NCBI GenBank assembly: GCA_964569555.1
Contig: CAZMTT010000014.1
Coordinates: forward strand, 1-23,158
Source of the DNA: G020353235 sp964569555
GTDB lineage: Bacteria; Chloroflexota; Dehalococcoidia; Dehalococcoidales; JAUYDJ01
DNA: 23,158 bases
Reading direction: 5' to 3'
Within the stretch, counting starts at the first letter, position 1, and each line of letters begins with the position of its first letter. Position numbers and translations under genes: made by a program. The notes beneath the pieces were generated by a model. It saw only the letters and a list, made by a program, of their open reading frames with translations, had not been told where the DNA came from and did not search any database. Positions 1-6,859 of this stretch are shown here, one piece after another.

Positions 1-94
1 CCCCTCCTGGGCGTTACCCAGCATCCTGCCCGGTGGAGCTCGGACTTTCCTCCCTGACCGGAGTCAGAGCGGTCACCCGGTTTACTTGACCACC
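1..94 (-). ncRNA. rnpB: RNase P RNA, 5' part (3' part beyond window)
   Basis: This is the catalytic RNA of ribonuclease P, which trims the 5' leaders of tRNA precursors. On the minus strand the sequence carries the universal 5' core: GGAGGAAAGTCCGAGCTCCA, then GGGCAGGATGCTGGGTAACG, then CCCAGGAGGGG. This is the P3-P4/CR-I region of bacterial type A RNAs. The upstream stretch GGTGGTCAAG would be the 5' strand of helix P1. The 5' end is inferred from the promoter at 98-126 and should lie near 91-94. Only about the first quarter of a usual 350-400 base RNA is inside the window. It lies directly downstream of an RNase HI gene on the same strand. Confidence 0.93.
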
Positions 95-97
95 TAT

Positions 98-126
98 AGT
101 CTAGTATTGCCAAACTGGTTAGTCAA
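98..126 (-). promoter_or_regulatory. rnpB promoter
   Basis: Read on the minus strand, TTGACT (126-121) and TAGACT (103-98) are separated by exactly 17 bases. This is a near-consensus housekeeping promoter. The -35 hexamer contains the TAA stop codon of rnhA, so rnpB is promoted from within the end of the upstream gene. Transcription would start around 91-94. Confidence 0.75.
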
Positions 127-532
127 CTGCCGGGCGTAGCGCCTTATTAGCCAGACGGTCGGCTCTGGTGTTCTGCCGGCGTGAGATATGGGTTATGGTA
201 AGCCTTTCCACAAAGCCCTGCAGCTTCTTCACCTGCTGGTACAGGGGTTTAAGGGCGGGCGCTTTTACCCGGTAGCTGCCGTTGAGCTGTTTTACCACCA
301 GCTCCGAGTCTGACTTTAGCTCAACCTCTCTGACACCCAGGCTGACCGCTTTCTGTAAACCAGCGATGATAGCCCGGTATTCGGCTTCGTTATTGGTGGT
401 GGTGCCAATACGCTGGGCAAGGCTGGCGATGGGCTTGCCCGTTTCATCGTGGATAATGGCGGCGATAGCGGCTGGTCCCGGATTGCCCCGTGAGGCGCCG
501 TCAGTAAATATTATCACTTTCTCGGTATTCAT
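119..532 (-). CDS. rnhA: Ribonuclease HI family protein
   Basis: It should cleave the RNA strand of RNA-DNA hybrids in the cytoplasm. The 137-residue protein is essentially one RNase H fold. The expected acidic metal ligands are visible: D11 in TDGASRGNPGP, E51 in TNNEAEY, D75 in SDSELVVKQ and D125 in NTRADRLANKA. The sequence type (GASRGNPGPAAI, THISRRQNTRADRLAN) matches the short RNase HI-like group, such as the N-terminal domain of mycobacterial Rv2228c, rather than E. coli RnhA with its basic handle. It lies 10 bases downstream of the zinc-ribbon gene on the same strand, and its 3' end holds the rnpB promoter. The ATG start has only a weak GAGAG ribosome site. The family call is firm; the cellular substrate is not known. 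Confidence 0.9.
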   Translation of the reverse strand: MNTEKVIIFTDGASRGNPGPAAIAAIIHDETGKPIASLAQRIGTTTNNEAEYRAIIAGLQKAVSLGVREVELKSDSELVVKQLNGSYRVKAPALKPLYQQVKKLQGFVERLTITHISRRQNTRADRLANKALRPAVD

Positions 533-542
533 TCTCTCATTC

Positions 543-1238
543 TCAGGCTAGAAAGAGGATGCGCCCGCAGCTGCTGCACTGCACCAGCTGGCCGCTTCGG
601 GCCTGCTGCAATTCGGCGATGGGCAGCGAGATTCGGCAGCCGCGGCATATTCCCTGTTCGATTTTAGCCACCGCCTTACCCTTATTTTGCTTGAGCTGGT
701 AATATAACTCGGCTAATTGGGGTTCAATGCCCGCCAGCAGTTGCTGCTGCTTTTGCTTTAGTTCGGCTATTTTGGTTTCGAGCTGTTCTTTATCACCGGC
801 TAGCTGTTTTTGCTGGCTCTGCCAGTCGGCTTCGGTTGATTCAAGCTCACCCTCCAGTGTCTTTACCTCGGCTTCGGCAAGCTCAACCTTATCTATTATC
901 TCCAGCGTGCTATCCTCCAGATGGTCGCGCTTGGCTTTGAGCAACTCAGCCTCCTGCTGGAGGCTGGCTAATTCTTTGGGGTTTCCGATGCGACCGCCGT
1001 AGAGCTGCTCTTCGGTGGCTTTGAGCTTGGTGGTGATATCGTCAATCTCCCATTCGGCGGAGTTCTGCTGCCGCTTCAGCTCTTCCAGACGGCTTTGCTC
1101 CTCGGCCAGCTTGCTTTGAGACCTGACCACTACCTGGTTCTGGCCAAGCTGGATAACTATCTGCTGGAGCGAATGCTCAGCGGACTCAATCTCCATCTCA
1201 ATCTCCTGCAGCTGATAAAGCAGTTTGATGGTGGCCAT
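543..1238 (-). CDS. C4-type zinc-ribbon coiled-coil protein (CT398/DUF164 type)
   Basis: This family is widespread but its function is poorly defined. The 231-residue protein is a long, highly charged helical coiled coil (about residues 1-185, rich in E, K, Q and L). It ends in a zinc ribbon with CRGC and CSSC pairs near the C terminus (GICRGCRISLP, then QCSSCGRILF). Its start codon lies one base after the stop of the MBL hydrolase gene, and rnhA follows after 10 bases, so the three genes are probably co-transcribed. A zinc-ribbon gene next to an RNase HI-like gene is also known in mycobacteria (Rv2229c-Rv2228c). This suggests a conserved nucleic-acid-related partnership, but the role here is inference. 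No strong Shine-Dalgarno site is seen; translation is probably coupled to the upstream gene. Confidence 0.88.
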   Translation of the reverse strand: MATIKLLYQLQEIEMEIESAEHSLQQIVIQLGQNQVVVRSQSKLAEEQSRLEELKRQQNSAEWEIDDITTKLKATEEQLYGGRIGNPKELASLQQEAELLKAKRDHLEDSTLEIIDKVELAEAEVKTLEGELESTEADWQSQQKQLAGDKEQLETKIAELKQKQQQLLAGIEPQLAELYYQLKQNKGKAVAKIEQGICRGCRISLPIAELQQARSGQLVQCSSCGRILFLA

Positions 1239-1239
1239 C

Positions 1240-2025
1240 TCAATTTAACTCGTTTAGCTCAAATTTCATGCCGTCACGGGCTGCCAGCACCCTGATTCCG
1301 GTCTCCTGCGACAGCTGCTGGGCTATCTGCCATGGTTTGGCCCGCCACATGCTGGCGCCGAAGTGGGTCAGTATGGCGGCTTTGGGCTTTAATTCGGTGA
1401 TGATTTGCTTCGCCTCGGGCACGGACAGGTGGTCAAAGGGGCGTCCCGCTTCCAGAAAGACGACATTGATGATAATCAGCTCACCGCCATAGCTCTGGCA
1501 TAAGCCGTCAAAATAGCGGCTATCGGCAATATAAGATAAAGTATGCTCGGCGGTTTTAAACAGCATACCGTAGGTTTCCACGGGGTGGATGTGCCGCACC
1601 GGTGTGCTGAAAGAAACGTTGCCGATAGAGTAGCTCTTGCCTTCCTGTAAGACCTCAATGCCTTCCAGGTAGCTCTTGAGATAGGAGAAGATAACCGGCT
1701 CGTTCCCCAGGGCATCAGATGGGGCGAATAGCCAGCCGTGCTGGCGGAAACCGCTTTGGGCCATCGCCTCAATCATAATGTTGACATCGGCGGAGTGGTC
1801 CAGGTGGCGGTGGGATAGGATGATGGCGCTCAGCTTTTCCGCCCTTAATTTTCTTTTGGTCGATTGAACAATGCACCCCGGGCCGGGGTCGACCAGTATC
1901 TGGCTGCCGGCTAGATTCAGCCACAGGCCACCTGAGGCTAGAATCTGGTTGGCTACCACCACCCTGGCTCCCCCTGTGCCGAGAAAGGTTATGCTATCAA
2001 CTGATGGTTCTTTCTCTCTGACCAC
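1240..2025 (-). CDS. MBL-fold metallo-hydrolase
   Basis: This is a metallo-beta-lactamase-fold hydrolase of 261 residues, probably cytoplasmic and binding two metal ions. The metal motif reads SHRHLDH (H72, H74, D76, H77). Further ligand candidates are H145/H147 in RHIHPVE, D168 in ADSRY and H221 in LTHFG. The glycine-rich FLGTGGARV start and the DPGPG segment are typical of the Lactamase_B_2/RNase Z-like branch. The substrate cannot be told from sequence; the company of RNase HI and rnpB makes a nucleic-acid or nucleotide ester possible. The start is GTG at 2025 and no Shine-Dalgarno site is present. A promoter at 2033-2061 would place the first transcribed base at or next to this GTG, suggesting a leaderless message. 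The stop is one base from the next start codon. Confidence 0.87.
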   Translation of the reverse strand: MVREKEPSVDSITFLGTGGARVVVANQILASGGLWLNLAGSQILVDPGPGCIVQSTKRKLRAEKLSAIILSHRHLDHSADVNIMIEAMAQSGFRQHGWLFAPSDALGNEPVIFSYLKSYLEGIEVLQEGKSYSIGNVSFSTPVRHIHPVETYGMLFKTAEHTLSYIADSRYFDGLCQSYGGELIIINVVFLEAGRPFDHLSVPEAKQIITELKPKAAILTHFGASMWRAKPWQIAQQLSQETGIRVLAARDGMKFELNELN

Positions 2026-2032
2026 TGATGTA

Positions 2033-2061
2033 ACTATAAAGCAAAGCCCTATTTTTTACAA
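2033..2061 (-). promoter_or_regulatory. Promoter of MBL hydrolase operon (leaderless)
   Basis: On the minus strand TTGTAA (2061-2056), a 17-base spacer and TATAGT (2038-2033) form a good promoter. Seven bases separate the -10 box from the GTG at 2025, so transcription should begin at or beside the start codon. It is back-to-back with the promoter of the HIT gene. Confidence 0.6.
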
Positions 2062-2069
2062 TCAGCCCT

Positions 2070-2098
2070 TTGACGTCGGCGCCGTAGCCGACTAAAAT
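2070..2098 (+). promoter_or_regulatory. Promoter of HIT-family gene
   Basis: TTGACG (2070-2075), a 17-base spacer and TAAAAT (2093-2098) match the consensus closely. The predicted start is near 2105, leaving a leader of about 23 bases that contains AAGGAGA at 2116-2122. Confidence 0.7.
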
Positions 2099-2127
2099 AA
2101 CACTGGATGCCGGCTAAGGAGAGTTAA

Positions 2128-2604
2128 ATGGAGCAGATTTGGGCGCCGTGGCGACTGGAGTATATCCAGATGGAAAAAGAAGAGGGGTGCATTCTGTGTC
2201 AGAAACCAAAACAGAATAATGATACCCAGAATCACATTCTGTACCGGGGGGATAAAAACTTTGTCATTATGAACAAATACCCCTACAATCCGGGGCATCT
2301 GATGGTAGCCACCTATCGCCATATCGCTACCCTGGAAGACCTGACCACGGCAGAGCTTCATGAGCACTTTGAGATAGTAAGCCGCGGTGTCCGCTTGCTG
2401 AGGGAAGTTTTTAAACCTCAGGGTTTCAATATCGGCATAAATACGGGGGCGGTGGCCGGTGCCGGCATCGCTGACCACTTTCACACCCACATTGTGCCCC
2501 GCTGGACCGGCGATACCAACTTTATGGCAGTCGCTGCCGGGACCAGGGTGGTCAGTGCCGCGCTGGAGGAAACCTACCGCAAGCTGGAGGGCAGGCTGAA
2601 ATAG
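2128..2604 (+). CDS. HIT-family hydrolase/phosphorylase (Ap4A type)
   Basis: Histidine-triad proteins act on nucleoside phosphate anhydrides. This 158-residue member resembles the diadenosine tetraphosphate phosphorylase group (mycobacterial Rv2613c type). Visible features are C21 and C24 near the N terminus (possible zinc ligands), YPYNPGHLMV, NIGINTGAVAGAG, and the triad motif DHFHTHIVPRW with H117, H119 and H121. The nucleophile would be the middle histidine, H119. The start is ATG 2128, with AAGGAGA 6-12 bases upstream and a strong promoter before it. The gene is monocistronic: its stop codon is one base from the encoded CCA end of tRNA-Glu on the other strand. The family is certain; choosing between hydrolase and phosphorylase is inference. 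Confidence 0.9.
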   Translation: MEQIWAPWRLEYIQMEKEEGCILCQKPKQNNDTQNHILYRGDKNFVIMNKYPYNPGHLMVATYRHIATLEDLTTAELHEHFEIVSRGVRLLREVFKPQGFNIGINTGAVAGAGIADHFHTHIVPRWTGDTNFMAVAAGTRVVSAALEETYRKLEGRLK

Positions 2605-2605
2605 C

Positions 2606-2681
2606 TGGTGCCCCCAAGCGAATTCGAATCGCTGTCTGCAGCTTGAAAGGCTGCCGTCCTAGGCCTCTAGACGATGGGGGC
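2606..2681 (-). tRNA. tRNA-Glu (anticodon UUC)
   Basis: Read on the minus strand, the gene folds as a full cloverleaf. The acceptor stem is GCCCCCA/TGGGGGC and the D arm contains GTCTAGAGGCCTAGGAC. The anticodon stem is GCAGC/GCTGC around loop CTTTCAA, giving anticodon TTC. The T arm is AGCGA-TTCGAAT-TCGCT. The discriminator base is A at 2609, and CCA is encoded (2608-2606). It reads the glutamate codons GAA and GAG. Its promoter lies at 2692-2720. Confidence 0.96.
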
Positions 2682-2691
2682 ACAGTATTAA

Positions 2692-2720
2692 AGTATAGCA
2701 GAGACGGGTTTAGCCGACAA
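2692..2720 (-). promoter_or_regulatory. tRNA-Glu promoter
   Basis: On the minus strand TTGTCG (2720-2715), a 17-base spacer and TATACT (2697-2692) precede the tRNA by about 10 bases. The -10 box is extended (TGCTATACT). Both ends of this promoter are nearly identical to the MFS transporter promoter at 4661-4689. Confidence 0.75.
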
Positions 2721-2724
2721 CACG

Positions 2725-3369
2725 ATGGCCGCAACTACTGAAGACAATATGAGCGCAGTAAATAGTACTGGCAGCCCCGGTGAGACCGGGATAAAAGCCT
2801 CGGCAGGGAAGAGGATTATCCCCCTTTTGACCCTGCTCGTGGTCATTGTCATTAGCGTTACCCTCTACTACTGTGGGCGCAACCCGGAGATAGTTGCCGA
2901 GCTGAAGGGCTACGGCTATCTGGGCGCTTTTCTAATCAGCCTCATCGGCAATGCCTCTGTCCTCCTGCCCGGTGTAGTGTTGCCCATCCTCTCCGGGCTG
3001 GGTGTTTTCTTGTATCACTCCACGGCCAGCCTGGCTGCTCCGGTCATTGTCGGCTTGCTGGGTGGTGCCGGGGCGGCTATCGGGGAGATAGTCGGTTACA
3101 TGGCCGGCTACAGCGGGCGGGCGATTGTGCGGAGTCAGCAAAGATACAGCCAGCTGGAGAGGTGGGTGGGGAAGTGGGGGGCTATCGCCATTTTTGTCTT
3201 CACCCTGGTGCCCCTCTTCTTTGACCTGGTCGGCCTGGCGGCGGGCGCGCTCCGTTTTCCCCTGTGGAAGTTCGTCCTTATCTGCTGGCTGGGTCGGACC
3301 ATGTTATACGTGGCTCTGGTGGTGCTGGCGGCTCTGGGGTGGCAGGCGATATTGCCTTACTTCGGCTGA
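2725..3369 (+). CDS. VTT/DedA-like integral membrane protein
   Basis: This is a 214-residue membrane protein with a VTT (SNARE-associated, DedA/TVP38-like) domain. An N-terminal hydrophilic stretch of about 29 residues is followed by hydrophobic segments near 31-50, 66-90, 100-118, 151-173 and 180-208. GNASVLLPGVVLP, GGAGAAIGEIVGYMAGY and the closing FVFTLVPLFFDLVGLAAGALRF are VTT-like. The usual R-x-P arginine in the last motif is replaced by leucine. DedA-family proteins contribute to lipid flipping and membrane homeostasis; that role is family knowledge only. The start is uncertain: ATG 2725 or ATG 2749, neither with a clear ribosome site. The 3' end overlaps the convergent MFS gene by 13 bases. 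Confidence 0.8.
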   Translation: MAATTEDNMSAVNSTGSPGETGIKASAGKRIIPLLTLLVVIVISVTLYYCGRNPEIVAELKGYGYLGAFLISLIGNASVLLPGVVLPILSGLGVFLYHSTASLAAPVIVGLLGGAGAAIGEIVGYMAGYSGRAIVRSQQRYSQLERWVGKWGAIAIFVFTLVPLFFDLVGLAAGALRFPLWKFVLICWLGRTMLYVALVVLAALGWQAILPYFG

Positions 3370-4652
3370 CGCTCCTTAACCTTCAGCAGCAGTGCCGAGC
3401 CGGTAACAAAATAGACAAAGCAAGCCAGCAGCATAACCTGATAGCCCAGTGTGGGGTCGAAACCCCGGCTCAAGCCATAGGCGTTGCCGAAATCAATCAC
3501 CGGTCCGATGAGGCGGGCCAGGGCGGCGCCGCCGGCGGTAGCCAGATTGGTCAGACCGAGATAGCGTGCCTCCTCACCCTTGCCCACCAGATCAGTCGCC
3601 AGTGCCCAGTTGCTGCTCATAAAAGCGCCAAAAGAGGCTCCCACCAGACCGCCGCTGAAGATAATAACCAGGTAGTTCTGCTGAAACAGGAAAATCAGGC
3701 TAATCCCCAGGGCACCAACCAGGGGGGAGACGGCGGCAATCGGTCGCCGGCCCACTCTATCAGAGAGACGCCCCGCCGGGTAGACCACGGCCAGCATACA
3801 TAGTACGGCTACTATGGAAAACTGGGCGGTCGCCGTCGCCGGGTTGGCTACCCCAACCACGTCTTTGAGGAAATAGAGGGCGAAGGTCTGCAGGGTGGTG
3901 AAGGCCATCAGGATAAGCAGGCGGGAAACCAGAAACCAGACAAAATCACGGTTGGCTTTAATATCTATCTTGAAGCTCTTATACAGGGTAGGCAGTAATG
4001 GCAGTCGGGCGCCGGTGCCGGCTTTTTCTTTAACGCCGAGCATGGTGGCTACGGTGACCCCAAACAGGACAGCCGCCAGTGCCCCCAGCGCCAGCCATAG
4101 CCAGGAGGCTTCCTGACCGAGGTGGTAGCGGTCCATCAAGAAGGCGATGGGATAGAGCAGGGCAACCCCACCGGCTATCTCCAGCAGGGTCTTCACTCCG
4201 GAGGCCAGGCCCCGTTTTTGCTCCGGGACAAGGTCGGGAATAAACGCCTGATAAGAGCTCTGGGCGGTATTGCCACTGACCTGAAGCAGGCAGTAGATAA
4301 GGAAAAGGGCCAGATAGCTGCCGGCCAGTCCCAGCCCGGGCAGGAATAGTATGACCGCCAGTGTGCCCATAAGGATATAGGGGCGCCGCCGCCCCCAGCC
4401 CAGACCGGAGCGGTCGCTGATGGCGCCGGCGATGGGCTGGATTATTATCGCCAGCATCAGGCCGGTGAAGGTAAGCAGGCCAAGATAGGTGTTCTTCTCC
4501 GGCTCGGTAACGAAGTCCAGCAGACGGATGGGCAAAATAATGCTGTGCAGGCTGGCCCAGAGGGCAGACAGACCGAAGCCAAAGATGGTTATCTTGATAT
4601 AGTCAATAGAGCGGGATACTTTAAAACCGGTGTGGCTGGCTGCTTCGTTCAT
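3357..4652 (-). CDS. MFS transporter (GPH/SLC45-like)
   Basis: This is a major facilitator of 431 residues with about 12 membrane segments, placed in the cytoplasmic membrane. Two signature loops are visible: GAISDRSGLGWGRRRPYI between helices 2 and 3, and GRLSDRVGRRPI in the second half. The first motif, with its long GWGRRRPY form, is typical of the sugar:cation symporter/SLC45-like branch. The substrate is not determinable. A TTG at 4661 would give a longer protein, but it lies inside the -10 box of the promoter, so ATG 4652 is the better start. The message would then be leaderless or nearly so, in keeping with the lack of a Shine-Dalgarno site. It converges on the VTT gene and diverges from the radical SAM gene. 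Confidence 0.85.
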   Translation of the reverse strand: MNEAASHTGFKVSRSIDYIKITIFGFGLSALWASLHSIILPIRLLDFVTEPEKNTYLGLLTFTGLMLAIIIQPIAGAISDRSGLGWGRRRPYILMGTLAVILFLPGLGLAGSYLALFLIYCLLQVSGNTAQSSYQAFIPDLVPEQKRGLASGVKTLLEIAGGVALLYPIAFLMDRYHLGQEASWLWLALGALAAVLFGVTVATMLGVKEKAGTGARLPLLPTLYKSFKIDIKANRDFVWFLVSRLLILMAFTTLQTFALYFLKDVVGVANPATATAQFSIVAVLCMLAVVYPAGRLSDRVGRRPIAAVSPLVGALGISLIFLFQQNYLVIIFSGGLVGASFGAFMSSNWALATDLVGKGEEARYLGLTNLATAGGAALARLIGPVIDFGNAYGLSRGFDPTLGYQVMLLACFVYFVTGSALLLKVKERQPK

Positions 4653-4660
4653 TTTAACCA

Positions 4661-4689
4661 AGCATAGCAGAGGCAGCGCCAGCCGACAA
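4661..4689 (-). promoter_or_regulatory. MFS transporter promoter (leaderless)
   Basis: On the minus strand TTGTCG (4689-4684), 17 bases and TATGCT (4666-4661) form a promoter with an extended -10 (TGCTATGCT). Only 8 bases separate the -10 box from ATG 4652. It shares TTGTCGGCT and CTCTGCTAT, at the same spacing, with the tRNA-Glu promoter. Confidence 0.6.
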
Positions 4690-4701
4690 CTCCGGGCTGG
4701 T

Positions 4702-4730
4702 TTGATTTCGCCCCCTCAATCGGGTATACT
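4702..4730 (+). promoter_or_regulatory. Promoter of radical SAM-DUF1464 operon
   Basis: TTGATT (4702-4707), a 17-base spacer and TATACT (4725-4730) match the consensus well. The predicted start is near 4737, giving a leader of about 32 bases that includes GAGGA at 4756-4760. Confidence 0.7.
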
Positions 4731-4768
4731 GCCTAAGCAAGCTGAGCCGAAAACCGAGGAAATTTTCC

Positions 4769-5803
4769 ATGAGCCAGAAGCAATCCCCTTATTTTATTGA
4801 TTGGGCGATAACCGCCCGGTGCAACCTGAGTTGCCGCCACTGCCGGGGTATGGCGGAGGAGGGGCTTTCCCCGGAGAGAGCCCAAAAACTGGTCAGCGAG
4901 ATCGCCGGGCTGAAGCCGGAGTGGGTCATCATTGAGGGCGGCGAGCCACTGCTCCGCAAAGACCTTTTTTCGCTGTTAGCCTTGATGCAGCAAAAACAGC
5001 TGGAGACCCATCTGATTACCAACGGCATGCTGCTCACCCCGGAGATAATCACCAGGCTCAAAAGGCTGGGGACAAGGGTAATGATAAGCATTGACGGCGC
5101 CACCCCCGCTACTTATGAGTCAATCAGGCAGGGGGCTAGCTTTGACCGGGTGGTTGAGTCGGCCCGCCAATGCGCCCAAGAGGGGCTGCTGGAGGCAATC
5201 AACTTTACCATCCTGAAGCAGAACTATACCGAGATACCGGCCATTATGGCGCTGGCGCGTTCTATCGGCGTGCCCAGGGTAACTTTCATCGGCCTTAAGC
5301 CCTGCCAGTACTATCCCGAAGAATTGCTCACCCCCCAGCAGTATGGCGAAGCCATCAGGCTGGCCTGTCAGGCGGCCGAGGAGACCGGGATTGAGTTTTA
5401 CTTTGACGAGCCGTTCTTCTGGGCTACAGTAAGGGAGTGGGGGCTTTCGGCCAAGATGCCCTCGGTGGGCACCGGGATTTTGTTCCCCGCAACCACCGCC
5501 TGCATCTTCGGTGAGTATCTCTTCATTGAGCCCAGTGGTGAGGTGAAACCGTGCAGCTTTGCCCATATGGTGGTCGGCAGCGTCAATGAGAAACCCCTCG
5601 GTGAAATCTGGCAAGAGGTGCTTGATTCATCTTTCTTTCGCCAGATTAAGGAGCAGGAGAGCCGAAGCGGGTACTGCCGCGGCTGTAAATATTTTGCCGA
5701 TTGTAAGGGGTGTCGTTCGCGGACTTTTATCTTAACCGGCGACTGGTTTGCCGCCGACCCCTGCTGCCCGCTGAGCTTGAAATTGGCAACTAAGGGAGGC
5801 TAG
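4769..5803 (+). CDS. Radical SAM/SPASM-domain protein
   Basis: Radical SAM enzymes use a 4Fe-4S cluster and S-adenosylmethionine to start radical chemistry. The 344-residue protein has the cluster motif C18-x3-C22-x2-C25 (TARCNLSCRHC), the SAM-binding GGEP at 57-60, and a strand motif ISIDGA at 107-111. The C-terminal part holds further cysteines, C245, C262, C303, C306, C312, C315 and C332/C333, in a SPASM-like arrangement for one or two extra clusters. Relatives act on peptides (mycofactocin-, PQQ- or AlbA-like maturases) or on haem; no precursor peptide is seen beside it. The start ATG 4769 has GAGGA 8 bases upstream. The stop codon is immediately followed by the start of the DUF1464 gene, which implies tight coupling. 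The real substrate is unknown. Confidence 0.9.
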   Translation: MSQKQSPYFIDWAITARCNLSCRHCRGMAEEGLSPERAQKLVSEIAGLKPEWVIIEGGEPLLRKDLFSLLALMQQKQLETHLITNGMLLTPEIITRLKRLGTRVMISIDGATPATYESIRQGASFDRVVESARQCAQEGLLEAINFTILKQNYTEIPAIMALARSIGVPRVTFIGLKPCQYYPEELLTPQQYGEAIRLACQAAEETGIEFYFDEPFFWATVREWGLSAKMPSVGTGILFPATTACIFGEYLFIEPSGEVKPCSFAHMVVGSVNEKPLGEIWQEVLDSSFFRQIKEQESRSGYCRGCKYFADCKGCRSRTFILTGDWFAADPCCPLSLKLATKGG

Positions 5804-6859
5804 ATGAGAGTTATCGGTATTGACCCGGGAACGGGCAGTTTTGACTTCTTCGGTATGGAGGGGGGAAAAGTTATCCTGGATACCTCGGTGTCGGTGCCCG
5901 AGGTGGCTCAGAACCCGAAGGTGCTCCTGGATACGGTGCGCCGCGTCTTCCCGCTGGATATGATTGTCGGCCCCTCCGGCTATGGGCTACCGCCCACCCT
6001 GATTAAAGACATCACCGAGAGAGAATTAACCATGATGGTGCCCGATGATAAGAGCATCCCGTTGTATGACGGCATCCGTATGGTGATCCGTTTGATGCAG
6101 TCAGAGGGCTTCCCGGTCTACTTCACCCCGGGGGTCATCCATCTGGCCACCGTGCCCCGTTATCGCAAGATAAACAAGATGGATATGGGCACTGCCGACA
6201 AGGTATGCTGTGTCGCCCTGGCTATCCGGGACCAGACAGAGTGTTACGACATCGGCTATGATAAGACCTCTTTCATCCTGGCCGAGATCGGCTATGCCTT
6301 CAATGCCGTCATCGGCGTTGAGGGGGGCAAAATAGTGGACGGTCTGGGGGGGACCTCGGGGGGTCCCGGCTTTATCACCGTGGGCAGTATGGATGCCGAG
6401 CTGGCGGTGCGTCTGGGCAAGTTCCCCGGCGTGGTCCTCTTCAGCGGTGGTGCCCGAGACGCCAGCAGCAAAGAAGACTTGACCCCGGAGGAGATGGCGC
6501 GGGAGCCCAAGAAATACCTGGCGTCCTGGAACATGATGATGGAGAGCATCCTGAAGGGAATAATGGCGATGACAGTCTCGGTGAAGCAACCGCGTGAGAT
6601 TCTGCTCTCCGGTCGGCTCTCCCGCATCCCCGAGATTGCCGGGGCACTGAGCGCCAAGCTCTCTCCGGTGGCTAAGGTGCGTCGGGTAGGGCGGAGGGCA
6701 AAGTTTGCCAAGGAAGCCGCCGAAGGTGCTTATATTATCGGTGAGGGGCTATTGGGTGGTGAATACCAGGGAATTGTCAACACCCTGAAATTAAAAGAAG
6801 CCCACGGCACCATGTACGACTATGTCACGCTCAAAGGCGCCCAGATAGAAAAGCCCTAG
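5804..6859 (+). CDS. DUF1464 family protein (ASKHA-like)
   Basis: I recognise this 351-residue protein as DUF1464, a family seen mostly in archaea and some anaerobic bacteria, with no established function. The N terminus GIDPGTGSFDF looks like the phosphate-1 loop of the acetate kinase/hexokinase/Hsp70-like ATPase fold. Later glycine-rich segments are DGLGGTSGGPGF (about 178-189) and LLSGRLSRIPE (about 267-277), the latter fitting the adenosine motif. A kinase or ATPase role is therefore an inference from fold-like motifs. The ATG directly follows the radical SAM stop codon, and the GGGAGG ribosome site lies inside the upstream gene. The gene ends in the palindrome CTAG, where its stop codon overlaps that of convergent argC. 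Confidence 0.78.
   Translation: MRVIGIDPGTGSFDFFGMEGGKVILDTSVSVPEVAQNPKVLLDTVRRVFPLDMIVGPSGYGLPPTLIKDITERELTMMVPDDKSIPLYDGIRMVIRLMQSEGFPVYFTPGVIHLATVPRYRKINKMDMGTADKVCCVALAIRDQTECYDIGYDKTSFILAEIGYAFNAVIGVEGGKIVDGLGGTSGGPGFITVGSMDAELAVRLGKFPGVVLFSGGARDASSKEDLTPEEMAREPKKYLASWNMMMESILKGIMAMTVSVKQPREILLSGRLSRIPEIAGALSAKLSPVAKVRRVGRRAKFAKEAAEGAYIIGEGLLGGEYQGIVNTLKLKEAHGTMYDYVTLKGAQIEKP

Noticed and set aside
3264..3803. Long plus-strand frame of 179 codons opposite the MFS gene
   Set aside because: The translation has no domain, is glycine- and glutamine-rich, and is the mirror of a clear transporter.
4653..4661. TTG start at 4661 for the MFS transporter
   Set aside because: It lies inside the -10 box of the promoter and has no ribosome site; ATG 4652 fits better.
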